DNA from: Lachancea thermotolerans CBS 6340
Taxonomy: Eukaryota; Ascomycota; Saccharomycetes; Saccharomycetales; Saccharomycetaceae
Direction: 5' to 3'
NCBI RefSeq assembly: GCF_000142805.1
Contig: NC_013079.1
Location: 124,001-188,000 of the forward strand
DNA: 64,000 bases
Part shown: positions 1-10,200 of the stretch, piece by piece
How the letters are laid out: every line of letters begins with the position of its first letter
How positions within the stretch are numbered: position 1 is the stretch's first letter
Notes under the pieces: generated by a model
Told to the model about the DNA's origin: nothing
What the model saw: the letters and a program-made list of their open reading frames with translations, nothing else
The model's database searches: none
Translations under genes and position numbers: made by a program

Positions 1-1
1 T

Positions 2-1141
2 TTGTCACTGCCCATGAACGCGCAGCCCGCGTCGGCGCCAGGCAAGTCTGCGACTTCCTGGCTCCACGAGAGCCTGGTCGGCGGAAGAACGTTCGTCTCG
101 GAGTTCCACATCCCAGAGTTCAAGATCGGGTCTCTGGACACCCTGGTGGTTCAGTCCGAGGAGTTGGCCAAGATCGACTCGCAGATTGGAAGCTCGGTGG
201 CCAAAATTCTGGAAATCTTGGGCAACTTGACTGAATCGCAGACCAACGCTTACAAGACCGTGCCCATCGGCAACGTCCCAATCCCTGAGTACCTGGAGAA
301 TTTCCAATGGCAAACACGCAAGTTCAAGCTCGACCGTTCCATCAAGGAACTTATCGAGGAAATCTCTCGCGAGTCTTTCCAGCTTGACGCTGATGTCAGG
401 GCCACTAGTACCAACTACAGCAACGCAAAGACCAACCTCGCTGCTGCCGAGCGTAAGCGCACTGGTGACCTTTCTGTTAGATCTCTCCACGATATTGTTA
501 AGCCTTCGGACTTTATTTTGGACTCCGAATATCTCACTACGGTTCTTGTTGCTGTCCCTAAAAACCTTCAAGACGACTTCCAGAAGTCTTACGAGAGTCT
601 TGCCAAGAACGTTGTCCCTTGCTCGGCTTCCGTTTTGAAGCGCGACGATGACTACGTGTTGTTCAATGTGCATTTGTTCAAGAAGTCTGTCAACGAGTTT
701 GTCTCTGCCTGCAGAGAAAGGAAGTTCATTCCTCGTGAGTTCGAGTACTCTGAAGAGCTGATCAACCAGTTGACTAAGGAGCATGACTCTGCGGCCCATT
801 TGGAGCAGTCCCTCCGTGTGCAGCTTGTCCGCCTGGCCAAGACCGCCTACTCCGATGTTTTCATGAACTGGTTCCATATCAAAGCTTTGCGTATTTTCGT
901 GGAGAGCGTTTTGAGATACGGTCTCCCCCCACACTTCAACACCAGCTTGATTGCTGTTCCTCCCAAGACTTTGTCTAAGTGCAAGGCGGAGCTTGTTCAG
1001 CAGTTTGGCTACTTGGGAGGTAACGCGTTTTCCAAGGACAAGGCAGGCAAAATAAAGCAGCAGGACAGCTCTTTGCATGAGTACGCATCGCTGGTTGACA
1101 CGGAGTACGAGCCTTTCGTGATGTACACGGTCGAATTGTGA
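2..1141 (+). CDS. VMA5: V-ATPase V1 subunit C (5' end outside window)
   Basis: This is subunit C of the vacuolar H+-ATPase, the peripheral-stalk component that joins the V1 and V0 sectors and controls their reversible disassembly. The frame is open from the first bases of the window and ends with TGA. The first visible residues, LSLPMNAQP, match S. cerevisiae Vma5 from about residue 13, so roughly a dozen N-terminal residues and the start codon lie upstream; the leading TTG is an internal Leu codon. Family stretches seen include FKIGSLDTLVV, EYLENFQWQTRKFKLD, GDLSVRSLHDIVKP and the C-terminal SLVDTEYEPFVMYTVEL. Visible length is 379 residues against 392 in S. cerevisiae. Its S. cerevisiae counterpart is on chromosome XI, unlike the run of genes to the right, so a synteny break lies nearby. 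Confidence 0.96.
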   Translation: MSLPMNAQPASAPGKSATSWLHESLVGGRTFVSEFHIPEFKIGSLDTLVVQSEELAKIDSQIGSSVAKILEILGNLTESQTNAYKTVPIGNVPIPEYLENFQWQTRKFKLDRSIKELIEEISRESFQLDADVRATSTNYSNAKTNLAAAERKRTGDLSVRSLHDIVKPSDFILDSEYLTTVLVAVPKNLQDDFQKSYESLAKNVVPCSASVLKRDDDYVLFNVHLFKKSVNEFVSACRERKFIPREFEYSEELINQLTKEHDSAAHLEQSLRVQLVRLAKTAYSDVFMNWFHIKALRIFVESVLRYGLPPHFNTSLIAVPPKTLSKCKAELVQQFGYLGGNAFSKDKAGKIKQQDSSLHEYASLVDTEYEPFVMYTVEL

Positions 1142-1983
1142 TACAGGAGCCATCCAAAAGATTATGTATCAATTTTAATAGAAGAAAACACTTAGTGAAG
1201 TATTTGATAGATCGTGGACTAGACGTTTGAATGGTTAGAGCGTTCCGTTGCTTGGTTAAAAGTCCGTGAGGGCTGGAGAGAGTCGTTCTAAGCCGGGAGG
1301 CCGTAGCTTGGTGTCCGACGCCGGGCGCACTCTGGGTGCGCATAGCTGGAACCAGTTTTTGAGTTCGTGGGGTTGATGCATGTCTCCATGCCACTGTTTT
1401 GGGGGACTTTGCGCGACTTTGGAGGACTTTGGGGGAAGATCTGAAGGCGCCTCTGGAAGAGCTCAGCATAGTAACGCAAGACAGAAGCTACCAGAGGAAA
1501 GAAAGCTGCACGAAGATGTTTCCGCTGATGATTGTATTGAGGGTTTTGCAAGACTATGGACGAAACGGGCAGGGGCCATGAGATATGAGGGACATCTGTC
1601 AGTGTTTTCCTTGGAAAAATCCGATTCGAGGCCATAATATACGCTTGGCAAGTTCTGGAGAGCGACACCTCGCTTAGGGCTCATGTATTTGTTGAATTTC
1701 CAACGCGCGCTGGCGACAATGCTTACTTAGTGAATTGGTATATCACCAAGTGCTCGAGCTATTTATGAATAATGCAAACTGCTGGCCCCAGACGCCGGAG
1801 CATCTCTGGGCCGAAAAAAGTGAGCTTCGCGTACCTTAGCGAGAGCCCACTCTCCGAACTGTGGAAACCCTTCCATACCTTTACTGCTAGCAAGTGTGAG
1901 GCAGTGCTTGCCCTACCGAGTGTAAGGCCTGGAACTTGCCCAAGCAACGAAAAACTGTCGAGAGCGGCGATCCAGAACCCGAG
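1142..1983. other. Intergenic, convergent 3' ends of VMA5 and F-box-like gene
   Basis: This 842-base stretch lies between two converging genes. Short open frames occur on both strands but overlap one another, and none resembles a known protein. I see no tRNA, repeat or regulatory signature I can name. Confidence 0.5.
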
Positions 1984-3537
1984 CTAGACTGCGAGGACGG
2001 AGCTGCTGCTGAATTTTTGCCGGAACGTATTGGCCACGTCCAGGCGGGGGAATACCTGCTTCAAATTCAAGTTCTGAACAATGCTGTGGCCGTTGAATTC
2101 CGCCGACGAGAAGCCGAGGCCGCGACACTTGTCCAGGTCGTTCCATGCAGAGAACGTTATGCTATAGGACGGCAGTCTGACCTCATTTCTGGGCGTGTCG
2201 TCGGAGTACGATGTGACATCCAGTTTCTCCAGGCTCGGCAGGTACAAACCCTCGACGACGAGCGTGCCTTCGGGCTTCATGGCCAGGCCTAGCCTCAGGG
2301 ATTTCAACGAGGAGTTGCGGAAGCAGATGAGGGGAGAGCAGTCCCGGCCGGCCCTCCCGCCGAATTTGGCTTCCATGGGAATCCAGTTCTCGATCGTTGT
2401 GTGGACAACGCCGTCAGGCACGAGCTGGGCGTTGACGTGGAGAAGCCCGTCGGGGCTTTCTTGCTGCGCTATCGTGCGGATGCGGGTTATGGTTTCGCGC
2501 GCGGACCGCGAGCGTTGGTGGACGTCGCTGCTCCCGTCGCTGAGCTTGAGCCTGTGGCCGGTGAAGCGCTTGACGGAGGGCAGGTTCCAGTGGCGGAGAG
2601 AGTAAACGCTCAAGAGCGAGTTGAGAGTGAGCTTCGCGTCCTGCTCGCGGATTCGGCAAAACGCGTAGAGATCGATGACGTTGAGGCTGCCGGGGCTCCC
2701 GTCGCTTCCGGAAAAGGCGACCGACTCCACCAACGGGAAATTTACAGGCACGCGTGTAACCATGGGCAGGGGCGGCTCGAGCATGCTGTGGATCTTCAGA
2801 GTATTGGCCAGGTGTGAATTGCAGCCATAGCATAGCTCGGGCATGCTCGTTTTCGTGCCTCTGGCGACCCCGGAGATGAACTCCGTCAAAGCCGTCGCAG
2901 CAATAACTATCCTTGATGCATTTAGGTAAGTCACCTGCGCAAACATGGGATCTCTCTCGCTGTACAAACGCGTGTCGAGCAGGTTCCCGTCGTTCGCCCG
3001 GAACTCCAACGTCTGACACCTGCTGCTTGTCACTATAAGATGCTGCACCCTGTAGCAATCCTGCGGAAAACGCCTGCGGAATTTCTCGTGGATCTCCGTC
3101 AAAGGAACCTGCCTGTCAGAATGGAACACCAGCGACAGCTGGATGTCGCCGTAGGGCGCTGGCAGGGCCGTGGCGCCTGGCGCCAGCTCCAGGGCGTCTT
3201 CGTCGATCGCGACCACGTAGAAGCTCGTTTGCGACGGGATTGTGTCATCTCCCTTTATGGACCCTTTCGAGCCGCCCAGCACTTTCGCGAGATCGCACCG
3301 GCCACGTGTCAGGTCACGCACCGCGATTTTGCTCCGCAGGAGCGCGGCGACGGGGCCGTTGGTCTCGCCCAGCGCCTGGAGCAGGTGATAGTAGTCGACC
3401 ACTGTGGTTTTGGGGCTCGCGGTCAGCTGCTGCACGATCATCTCCACCACCTCTATGGGCAGCGACAAGAGGCCGTTCCGCACAGGCCCTTCGCTTTTGA
3501 CGAGCATGTTCATGTTTTCGTAATTACTCATTTTCAT
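1984..3537 (-). CDS. F-box-like protein of unknown function
   Basis: I do not recognise a specific orthologue. The 517-residue product has an N-terminal segment (about residues 22-60) with LLSLPIEVVEMIVQQL, which fits the LP-x-E-hydrophobic helix pattern of F-boxes. The C-terminal third has leucine-rich runs such as SSLKSLRLGLAM and LYLPSLEKLDV, suggestive of leucine-rich repeats. If this is right, the protein would be a substrate adaptor of an SCF ubiquitin ligase bound through Skp1; that is inference. Two ATG codons stand close together at the start (MKMSNYEN); the outer one is used here. A TATATATA box lies about 80 bases upstream in the promoter shared with PEX21. The gene sits between VMA5 and the YGR/YHR collinear block, so it may be lineage-specific or moved by rearrangement. 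Confidence 0.7.
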   Translation of the reverse strand: MKMSNYENMNMLVKSEGPVRNGLLSLPIEVVEMIVQQLTASPKTTVVDYYHLLQALGETNGPVAALLRSKIAVRDLTRGRCDLAKVLGGSKGSIKGDDTIPSQTSFYVVAIDEDALELAPGATALPAPYGDIQLSLVFHSDRQVPLTEIHEKFRRRFPQDCYRVQHLIVTSSRCQTLEFRANDGNLLDTRLYSERDPMFAQVTYLNASRIVIAATALTEFISGVARGTKTSMPELCYGCNSHLANTLKIHSMLEPPLPMVTRVPVNFPLVESVAFSGSDGSPGSLNVIDLYAFCRIREQDAKLTLNSLLSVYSLRHWNLPSVKRFTGHRLKLSDGSSDVHQRSRSARETITRIRTIAQQESPDGLLHVNAQLVPDGVVHTTIENWIPMEAKFGGRAGRDCSPLICFRNSSLKSLRLGLAMKPEGTLVVEGLYLPSLEKLDVTSYSDDTPRNEVRLPSYSITFSAWNDLDKCRGLGFSSAEFNGHSIVQNLNLKQVFPRLDVANTFRQKFSSSSVLAV

Positions 3538-4669
3538 CGCGGCAAGAACGTGTCAGTATACAGTACGGGGCTTCAAGACAAAGCGTCTATACACAGCGCA
3601 GGTCGCAGCTGCTTTTATATATAGCAGTACCACACCAGGCGACAGCTGGGGTGCTGGCGCGTGCGCAACAGCGCATGCGCGGGCCGCGCGCCGCTGGAAA
3701 TTGAGTTTCAGGGAGCCCAACGGCGCCATTCAAAGGGCCAGGGGTGACCGGTGCGTCACACCCGTCGGCGGTGACACGAGCCCTGCGCCGTGGTCCAGTC
3801 TGCCGTAAGCATAAAGGCGCGGGCGCTATTTGTGGTATTGCGGAGGCGAGTCAGGGTGTATGACCGCGGGAGTTGAGCGGGTGGCGCTGCGGACTGTGGG
3901 CACGTGGCGGCGCGGTTGAGCGGGGGCGCGCTGCGTGCGGGATGACGGGATGAGTCACGCGCTGTGTGGCGGGGCTGGGTCACGTGGCGGATGATGACAG
4001 AGCGCATCACGTGCCGGTGTCCGCCGGATATTCGTAGCTTGTGATGTTGTGGCGGCACTCGTGTAACGCGACTCGGGCGGCCACGCGGTACGAGCTCGTT
4101 CCCCGCGGCGGGTGGCGCCGGGGCCGTTTAGCCGCTGAGTCGCGCGTTCTGCAAGCTTCTGGCCGTCGCAATAGAGACCGCGGCTCGCTCGTTCTGTTGC
4201 TTGCTCTCTGGGCCGCCCCCGTGCGCTCCCGTGCGCCCCCTCCGTGGAGCCCGATCACACAACGCCAAACCGCCCGGTCACGCGACACGCCCTCGCCTCC
4301 AGCTGCACCCGGCGCTCCAGGCTTCCCACAGTCCGTCGCCAGGCGGGAAATCACAGCCGCCCATGTCACGTGTGGCGGGCATATGAGCGCGTTCCTTTTC
4401 GCCCTCGGCCTTAAGACTCCTCTTTGTCCGGGCGTCCCCGACAAAAGAAACCACGGCGGCTTTGGAATTGGTCCGAGATGGGCGGCGCTCGGGACTCATC
4501 GGGCGGGTCTCTCCACCTGAAATTTTCACACACGTATATAAGGCGAGGAAATGACAGCGGGGAAGAAGCGACGTTGTGTGGCACGCCAAACAAGAAGCAA
4601 GCACACCTGTGCGTCTGTCGATTTATTTTAGGTGTTTTTTGTGTGTGTTTTTTATAGAGTGATAGCAAG
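3538..4669. promoter_or_regulatory. GC-rich divergent promoter, F-box-like gene / PEX21
   Basis: This 1.1-kb G+C-rich region separates two divergent genes. It has a TATATATA box toward the F-box-like gene (3616-3623) and TATATAAG toward PEX21 (4535-4542). It contains four CACGTG E-boxes (3901, 3981, 4008, 4367); three read RTCACGTG, the Cbf1 consensus. ACTGTGG at 3893-3899, a Met31/32-type core, abuts the first E-box. ATGAGTCA at 3950-3957 is a Gcn4-type site and TAGCCGCTGA at 4129-4138 resembles URS1. No gene is evident in it. Factor assignment is inference from motif identity. Confidence 0.5.
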
Positions 4670-5500
4670 ATGTCGTTGTGTCAGGCAGGTGCGAACCCGA
4701 TTAGCCGCCTCGCCGGCAAAAGCGAGCAGTTGCGCGGCGTGGGGCGCTTGCACGACGCGCGCCCCGGCGTGGGCGGCGTGAGGGACGGGAGAGAAGCGCA
4801 GTTCCGCGGCGCTGGCGCGTCGGCGCAGCCCATGGCTCAGCCCGTGCCCCATCCCATGGCGGCGGCGCCCGCCGCCGCCGATGCGTGGGTCAACCAGTTC
4901 TCTAACATGCATATCAAGGACCCGCTCAGCTTCAGCTCGGAGTACCAGCGGCTCTACAGCTCGTACGAGCAGCCGCAGGCCGTGCGCCCGGCCCAGCCGC
5001 AGACGCTGCATGCGGTCCAGCCGCAGTACCAGCGCCAGTTCTACCCATCCTCGTACTCGCAGTCGCTGTCGCAGCAGTTCTCGCAGTCGTTCACCGCGGA
5101 CAACTCGGCGCTCTTCGACAGCGAGTTCGACCAGATTGAACAGGAGGAGGCCGCGCAGCAGCAGCAGCAGCAGCAGCAGCAGGGGCCCGCTGCTCAGGAT
5201 ACTGCCACCGCAGTCCCCGCGCTCGACGACGAGCAAGCCAAGTTCCAGCAGGCGGCGACCGAGATTTACGCCCGGCTCTCGCCCGGGCCACAAACCCCTC
5301 CCGAGATGGAGGCAAAGCTACACAACCCCAAGCTACAGAACTCCAAGTTTCTAGGCCTCATGCGCAGGATAAGCGACGGCGTCGTCACGCTGCAGAACGA
5401 CCAAAACTCCCAAAAGTACACTCAGCTCTACTCCCCTACAACCGGCGAAGTTGTGGGGAACGAATACTTCCCAGTGGTGGACGCCATCTTGGAACCATAG
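4670..5500 (+). CDS. PEX21: Peroxin, Pex7 co-receptor (Pex18/Pex21 family)
   Basis: Pex18 and Pex21 are duplicated partners of Pex7 in import of PTS2-containing enzymes into peroxisomes; a pre-duplication yeast should carry one gene. The 276-residue product has the family core WVNQFSNMHIKDPLSFSSEY (about residues 73-92) followed by QRLYSSYEQ, and a C-terminal Pex7-binding segment KFLGLMRRISDGVVTLQND ending in LYSPTTGEVVGNEYFPV. A conserved cysteine near the N-terminus (MSLCQAG), the expected mono-ubiquitination and export site, is present. The middle has a pure glutamine tract from CAG repeats near 5157-5180. The adjacent TDA11 and KEL genes match both PEX18 and PEX21 neighbourhoods in S. cerevisiae, so the symbol is a choice between two co-orthologues. 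Confidence 0.88.
   Translation: MSLCQAGANPISRLAGKSEQLRGVGRLHDARPGVGGVRDGREAQFRGAGASAQPMAQPVPHPMAAAPAAADAWVNQFSNMHIKDPLSFSSEYQRLYSSYEQPQAVRPAQPQTLHAVQPQYQRQFYPSSYSQSLSQQFSQSFTADNSALFDSEFDQIEQEEAAQQQQQQQQQGPAAQDTATAVPALDDEQAKFQQAATEIYARLSPGPQTPPEMEAKLHNPKLQNSKFLGLMRRISDGVVTLQNDQNSQKYTQLYSPTTGEVVGNEYFPVVDAILEP
5157..5180 (+). repeat. CAG trinucleotide repeat (polyglutamine)
   Basis: A run of uninterrupted CAG codons in the PEX21 frame encodes polyglutamine. Boundaries are accurate to a few bases. Such repeats are prone to length variation between strains. Confidence 0.8.
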
Positions 5501-5586
5501 ACGACGACCTTAATGATAGATGATTCCGTACCGACAATTATGTATTTACGATGCTACGAAAATGACACTTAATAATTTCCTTGGAA

Positions 5587-6726
5587 CTATTGCCTCTTGC
5601 TCGCATTATATTCCTTCAGTTCGACCTCGCTGTTGTTCTTACTGCCCACGAACCTGAGCTGGTTGTTGCTCTCGCCGCTGCTCGCCACCGCAGGCGCTTC
5701 GGCGCTCTCTTCCTCCTCCTCCTCGTTGATCCCCAAAAGTCCTGTTTTCACGTCACTGACAAAGCTCCACAATGACGACGACATGTTCCCCAGAACGTCC
5801 TCGTTGGGCCGTCCCCTGTTGCTGTTGTTGTTGTTGTTGTTGTTGCTGTTGCCGTTGTTGTAGGAAGCCGGGCTCGCACTTCGGCCTGACAAAGTGCCCG
5901 ACTCCGCGCCGGGTGTTTTCTCGGGTGATGCCACGTCGTCCCAATTTAGCTTCTTCTCCAGCTCGTGTTGGATTAACTGGTCGAACTGGTTCAAAAATGA
6001 TAGCGGCTTTGTCCATACCGATTCCTTCTTGGCGTGAGCGGGCCGGCTCTCGTTGCCGGGTGTGTGGCTCGTCGGTACTGCGAGCGATCTTTGATTTGGG
6101 GAATGGTGGCTGCTTTGGCTTTGTTGCTGTATTTGCTCGTCTATACCACTGTTCAACGCCTTGCCCACCTGTGTCTTCAGGTCTTGTAGCTCATGTGTCT
6201 GCCGCAGCAGGGCCTTTTCCTCTTGCGTGAGAGTCTTCTTCAGCTCTTCGATTTTGTGTTTCGTTTCCAGCAACTCGAGTTCTTTGTTCGCCAGCAGCTG
6301 CAAGAGCGCATTAACATCCTTGGTCGCGTCCGCAAGCTGCTCAGATGCCGAACTGCTGCTCCTGGAATGGACCGAGACCACGCTGCGCGACCTGTTTCGT
6401 GTCGCCTGTTGCTGCCGGTGTTCTTTCGGTGTGGTCTCGGGTGAGATAACCGGCTGGATCAACGACAGTCGCTTGAGCGTGTTTGAGCGCGTCATTTTCC
6501 CGCCAGCCGTCGCGCGCGTAGGCGTCTCTTTCAATGGGTGTTCTTGCTCGCTTGGTTTGGCAGGGGTCGCTTGCGTCTGTAGTATAGGGCTCTTTACGCC
6601 ATTCTGACGAACTCTCTGAGCAGGTGAGCCTACCTTCGGGCTCGGTTTTGTGCTTTCTAGTCGCGCACCGCTATCAATGTTGGACTCCCGATCGTGCTCC
6701 TCTATAAACCCATCGAGCTTGCTCAT
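5587..6726 (-). CDS. TDA11: Tda11-like coiled-coil protein
   Basis: This is the counterpart of S. cerevisiae TDA11 (YHR159W), a poorly characterised cytoplasmic protein. The start chosen is the ATG giving MSKLDGFIEEHDRE, which aligns with the S. cerevisiae start MNKFDEFIES; five upstream codons are open but begin with TTG. Shared segments are KRLSLIQPV, the coiled coil around NALLQLLANKELELLETKHKIEELKK (split here for length: the core is LANKELELLETKHKIEE), SVWTKPLSFLNQFDQLIQHE with LNWDD, and SLWSFVSDVKTGLLGI near the C-terminus. A serine/asparagine-rich insert from AAC-type repeats (near 5820-5862) precedes the last conserved block. Predicted length is 379 residues, shorter than the S. cerevisiae protein. 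It lies between PEX21 and the Kelch gene, as in YHR158C-YHR160C. Confidence 0.88.
   Translation of the reverse strand: MSKLDGFIEEHDRESNIDSGARLESTKPSPKVGSPAQRVRQNGVKSPILQTQATPAKPSEQEHPLKETPTRATAGGKMTRSNTLKRLSLIQPVISPETTPKEHRQQQATRNRSRSVVSVHSRSSSSASEQLADATKDVNALLQLLANKELELLETKHKIEELKKTLTQEEKALLRQTHELQDLKTQVGKALNSGIDEQIQQQSQSSHHSPNQRSLAVPTSHTPGNESRPAHAKKESVWTKPLSFLNQFDQLIQHELEKKLNWDDVASPEKTPGAESGTLSGRSASPASYNNGNSNNNNNNNSNRGRPNEDVLGNMSSSLWSFVSDVKTGLLGINEEEEEESAEAPAVASSGESNNQLRFVGSKNNSEVELKEYNASKRQ
5820..5862 (-). repeat. AAC-type trinucleotide repeat (polyasparagine)
   Basis: Reads as repeated TTG/CTG on the plus strand and encodes an asparagine-rich tract in TDA11 on the minus strand. It is interrupted by serine and glycine codons. 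Confidence 0.7.
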
Positions 6727-7242
6727 TTCCTCGTTTATCAATCTCGTTTGTGCTTGGGATAATTCATCTTCAGTAATTATATCTTAAGTTATGACGGCAA
6801 GAAAGGGAACATAAATTAAAAGCGTGGAAACGCAGACCTAATAGCTAAGTAAGAACATCAACTAGTCTATAAGATGGTTTATTCATGCAGACTCTTGAAA
6901 TCGGCTAGTTGGCCATATATTCCGCACTTCTAAGAGCGCTTTGCGGGCTTCAACCTTCCCAGTGACGAGAAAATTCAAGTGCTCAAACGTACGTTCCCTG
7001 CGCACGTCAAGACTGGGATTCAAGCTCAAAGAGCCCCAGCCAACGGAGCAGGCACTTCGTTGATCCAGCGAGCTCGCTTGATCACGAGCTCCATTTTGTC
7101 TTGTCATTCTGTACGCACGTGGAACATCATAATTTCAACGTCTACTAAACAATGAGCTAAATAAACAGACTACCAAAGCCAGTCAAGAAAACAAGCTACA
7201 GCCTAGGCGTAAAGGACAGATTAGGAGCCCTTCCATTGCGCG
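6727..7242. other. Divergent promoter region, TDA11 / Kelch gene
   Basis: This region of about 516 bases lies between two divergent starts. No recognisable RNA gene or repeat is present, and short open frames in it resemble nothing known to me. Confidence 0.4.
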
Positions 7243-10200
7243 ATGGCACCTTTCAAGTTTGCCAAAAAAATTTCGAAAGATAAAGCCAAGCACGAGCCCG
7301 CTCCAGCACCTAAAGCGGCTCCCCAACCTCAACCTCAACCTCAAATCGCTAAGCGGTTCACGCATAGCGCAATTCCAGAACCTGCAGCTGCGCGCATTTT
7401 CCCGACACCTGTGCCAGTTCAGCAGCGCAATGTGTCTAGTGCATCCGCGTTGCAGCAGACAGAGTATACTCCATGGAGCCGCGTCAAGCTGGCAAACTCG
7501 CCTTTTCCCCGATACCGCCATGTCGCGTCCGCTTATGCTTCTGAACAGAACCAGGTTTACGTGATAGGTGGTCTCCACGACCAGTCGGTTTATGGGGACA
7601 CATGGATTATCTCTGCTCACGACAACGGCAGCAAGTTCTCGTCCAAAACTGTCGATATCACAGACACCACTCCCCCTCCTCGGGTTGGGCACGCTTCCAC
7701 ACTGTGCGGAAATGCTTTCGTTATTTTCGGAGGTGATACGCACAAGGTCAACAGCGATGGGTTGATGGATGATGACGTCTATCTTTTCAACATCAACTCT
7801 TATAAATGGACTATTCCACGGCCGGTTGGCCCTCGGCCCCTTGGCCGCTACGGCCACAAGATCAGCATCATTGCCACGTCACAGATGAGGACTAAACTCT
7901 ACGTGTTTGGTGGCCAGTTCGACGACACTTACTTCAATGACTTAACGGTGTTTGACCTCTCTTCGTTCCGCCGCCCAGACTCTCACTGGCAGTTCATCAA
8001 ACCAAACACGTTCACGCCGCCTCCGCTTACGAATCACACGATGATCTCGTATGACTACAAGCTCTGGGTATTCGGCGGTGACACGCCTCAGGGTCTCATC
8101 AACGACGTATTTATGTTTGATCCACAAATCAACGACTGGAAGGTCATGCAGACTACAGGAGACAAGCCTCCCCCACTGCAAGAGCACGCGGCCGTGCTGT
8201 ATGGAGACCTAATGTGCGTGGTAGGGGGAAAGGACGAGCAAGATGTTTACTCTAACAGTGTCTTCTTCCTCAATTTGATTTCTTTGAAATGGTTCAAGTT
8301 GCCTTCTTATCGGTCTGGCATACCTCAGGGGCGTTCTGGTCACTCTTTGACTTTGCTTCCTAACCATAAGCTCTTAATTATGGGTGGTGACAAGTTCGAT
8401 TACGCCAGAGGCGGAGAGGGCGACGTTCACACCTCTGACGTGGATTTGGGGTGCGGAACTCTTCTCTATGTTCTTGACCTATCCAAGCTGGGGGAGCAGT
8501 GCCCAGGCATATTTGATGCCAAGCGTGTTGCTGCTCCACAAAAAGGGGTTGAGAACATTCCAACCTCGCCCCCTCAGCCCAGTCGCAACGCATCAATTCA
8601 ACAAAACATTTTAACTCCTTTCAGCGAGCGCTACCAGACTCCCAACACTGATCAAGGCGGCTTTTCTGCTGTTGAAAAATTCACAACGCCAAAAACCGAT
8701 GGCGTGTTTAGCCCCAGACCTGAAGCTGAGGACAGCAACACAGAAGCTAGTGCTCTTGGAACCCCACAAGACATTAAGAAGCCAACTTCGCCAGTTCCAC
8801 AATTGAAGACTAATCACTGGAGCGCCCAAAGTCCTCCACCACGTGTAGTTTCATTGAGCTCTGCAAATGAATCAGAGCTTGGTAGCTCTCGTGGACATGA
8901 CAGTCAATTCAGCGGCGATGTTAGTGAAGAGTATGGCGTTGCAATGATTGGAAATTCTCCATCTAGGCCCGTTGTCCGCGAAAGTATATTACCGGAGGAC
9001 GAAACCCTAGAGAATTTGCCAAGTCGAAGCTATTCAGGAGAAACCACTCCTCAACGCGAAGATATACAACCGGTGAGCTCAACTCCAGAACCTGCAAGGC
9101 CAGTAGTGGCACGGGACCAAGGGAATCTCGGGACACAGGTCCAGGAGAACATAGCCTCGCCAGGCCCGGAAAACATGGCGGTGCGAAGCCAGGAAAACAC
9201 TGCAACGCGAGGCCAGGAAAACACTGCGACGCGAGGCCAGGAGAGCATGGTGGCACGTGGTCAGGAAAACACGATGAAACGAACCCAAGAGAATTCAATG
9301 GCACGCGGAGAAGAGGGTTTGATGACGCGTAGTCCAGACAATTCAACACAAAATGGCATGAAAGGGGTGCCCTTCGAGATCATTGAGGCTCTACGAAAGG
9401 AACTTGGGGACTTGCGTTCTGAAGCAGAAAAGAGTGCGCAGTCGGCCAGTCGGCGCATTGAAGAGCTGGAACAAGAAAACAGCAGGTTAAAAGAGAGCAA
9501 TGACGCGGGATCCCGTTTAGTGAAGTTGCAGACGGACTATGATCTCGCAGTCGCCGACCGTAAAGCGCATGAAGATCGTGTGGGCGAAGTTGAAGACCTT
9601 CTTTCCAAAAAATTCCTCGACGTAGCGCGGCTTCACGATATCATAAGGGTCCAGAGTAGCAAAATCGGATCTCTTGAGGGCGAAGAGACGTTCAAAGAGA
9701 AATACGAAGAGCTGAATGACAAGTATGAGCAGCTCTTGAAAGACCATGAGACTCTGAAGGCCAAGGACCGAGAAGAAGAAAAGAGTCTACATGAATCAAT
9801 CGCCCAGTACAGTGTTCAGCTAGAACAGTTCCTGGCGAGCAGAAATGAGGGCCAAGAAGAAGGAAACGGAGGAGTCAGAAGTATTTCCGGCCACCATCAA
9901 AAGGTAATCGAAGATCTCAGGTCGCGTATGGACCAGATGGTTTCTGAGAAGCAAGGAACGGACTCATCGGCCGCGGAACTATCAGAAAAGCACAAGGAGC
10001 TTGAAAACAAGTGTCGAAAGCTGGAAGAAGAACTGAAGGCTATCGAGTACAACTACGAGAGCAGCGTGAACTCGGTTAACAACGCTAGCAGAGCGCTCGC
10101 TTTGTCGCAAGAAGAGCTCAACAAATACAAACAGGAGAGCAAACGTCTTGCTGATGAGCTAGAGGAAATGAAATACAAATCAGTGGACCGCCGCGACACA

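Noticed and set aside
5-1153. Long open frame antisense to VMA5 (about 380 codons)
   Set aside because: It mirrors the VMA5 codon pattern, resembles no known family, and VMA5 itself is certain.
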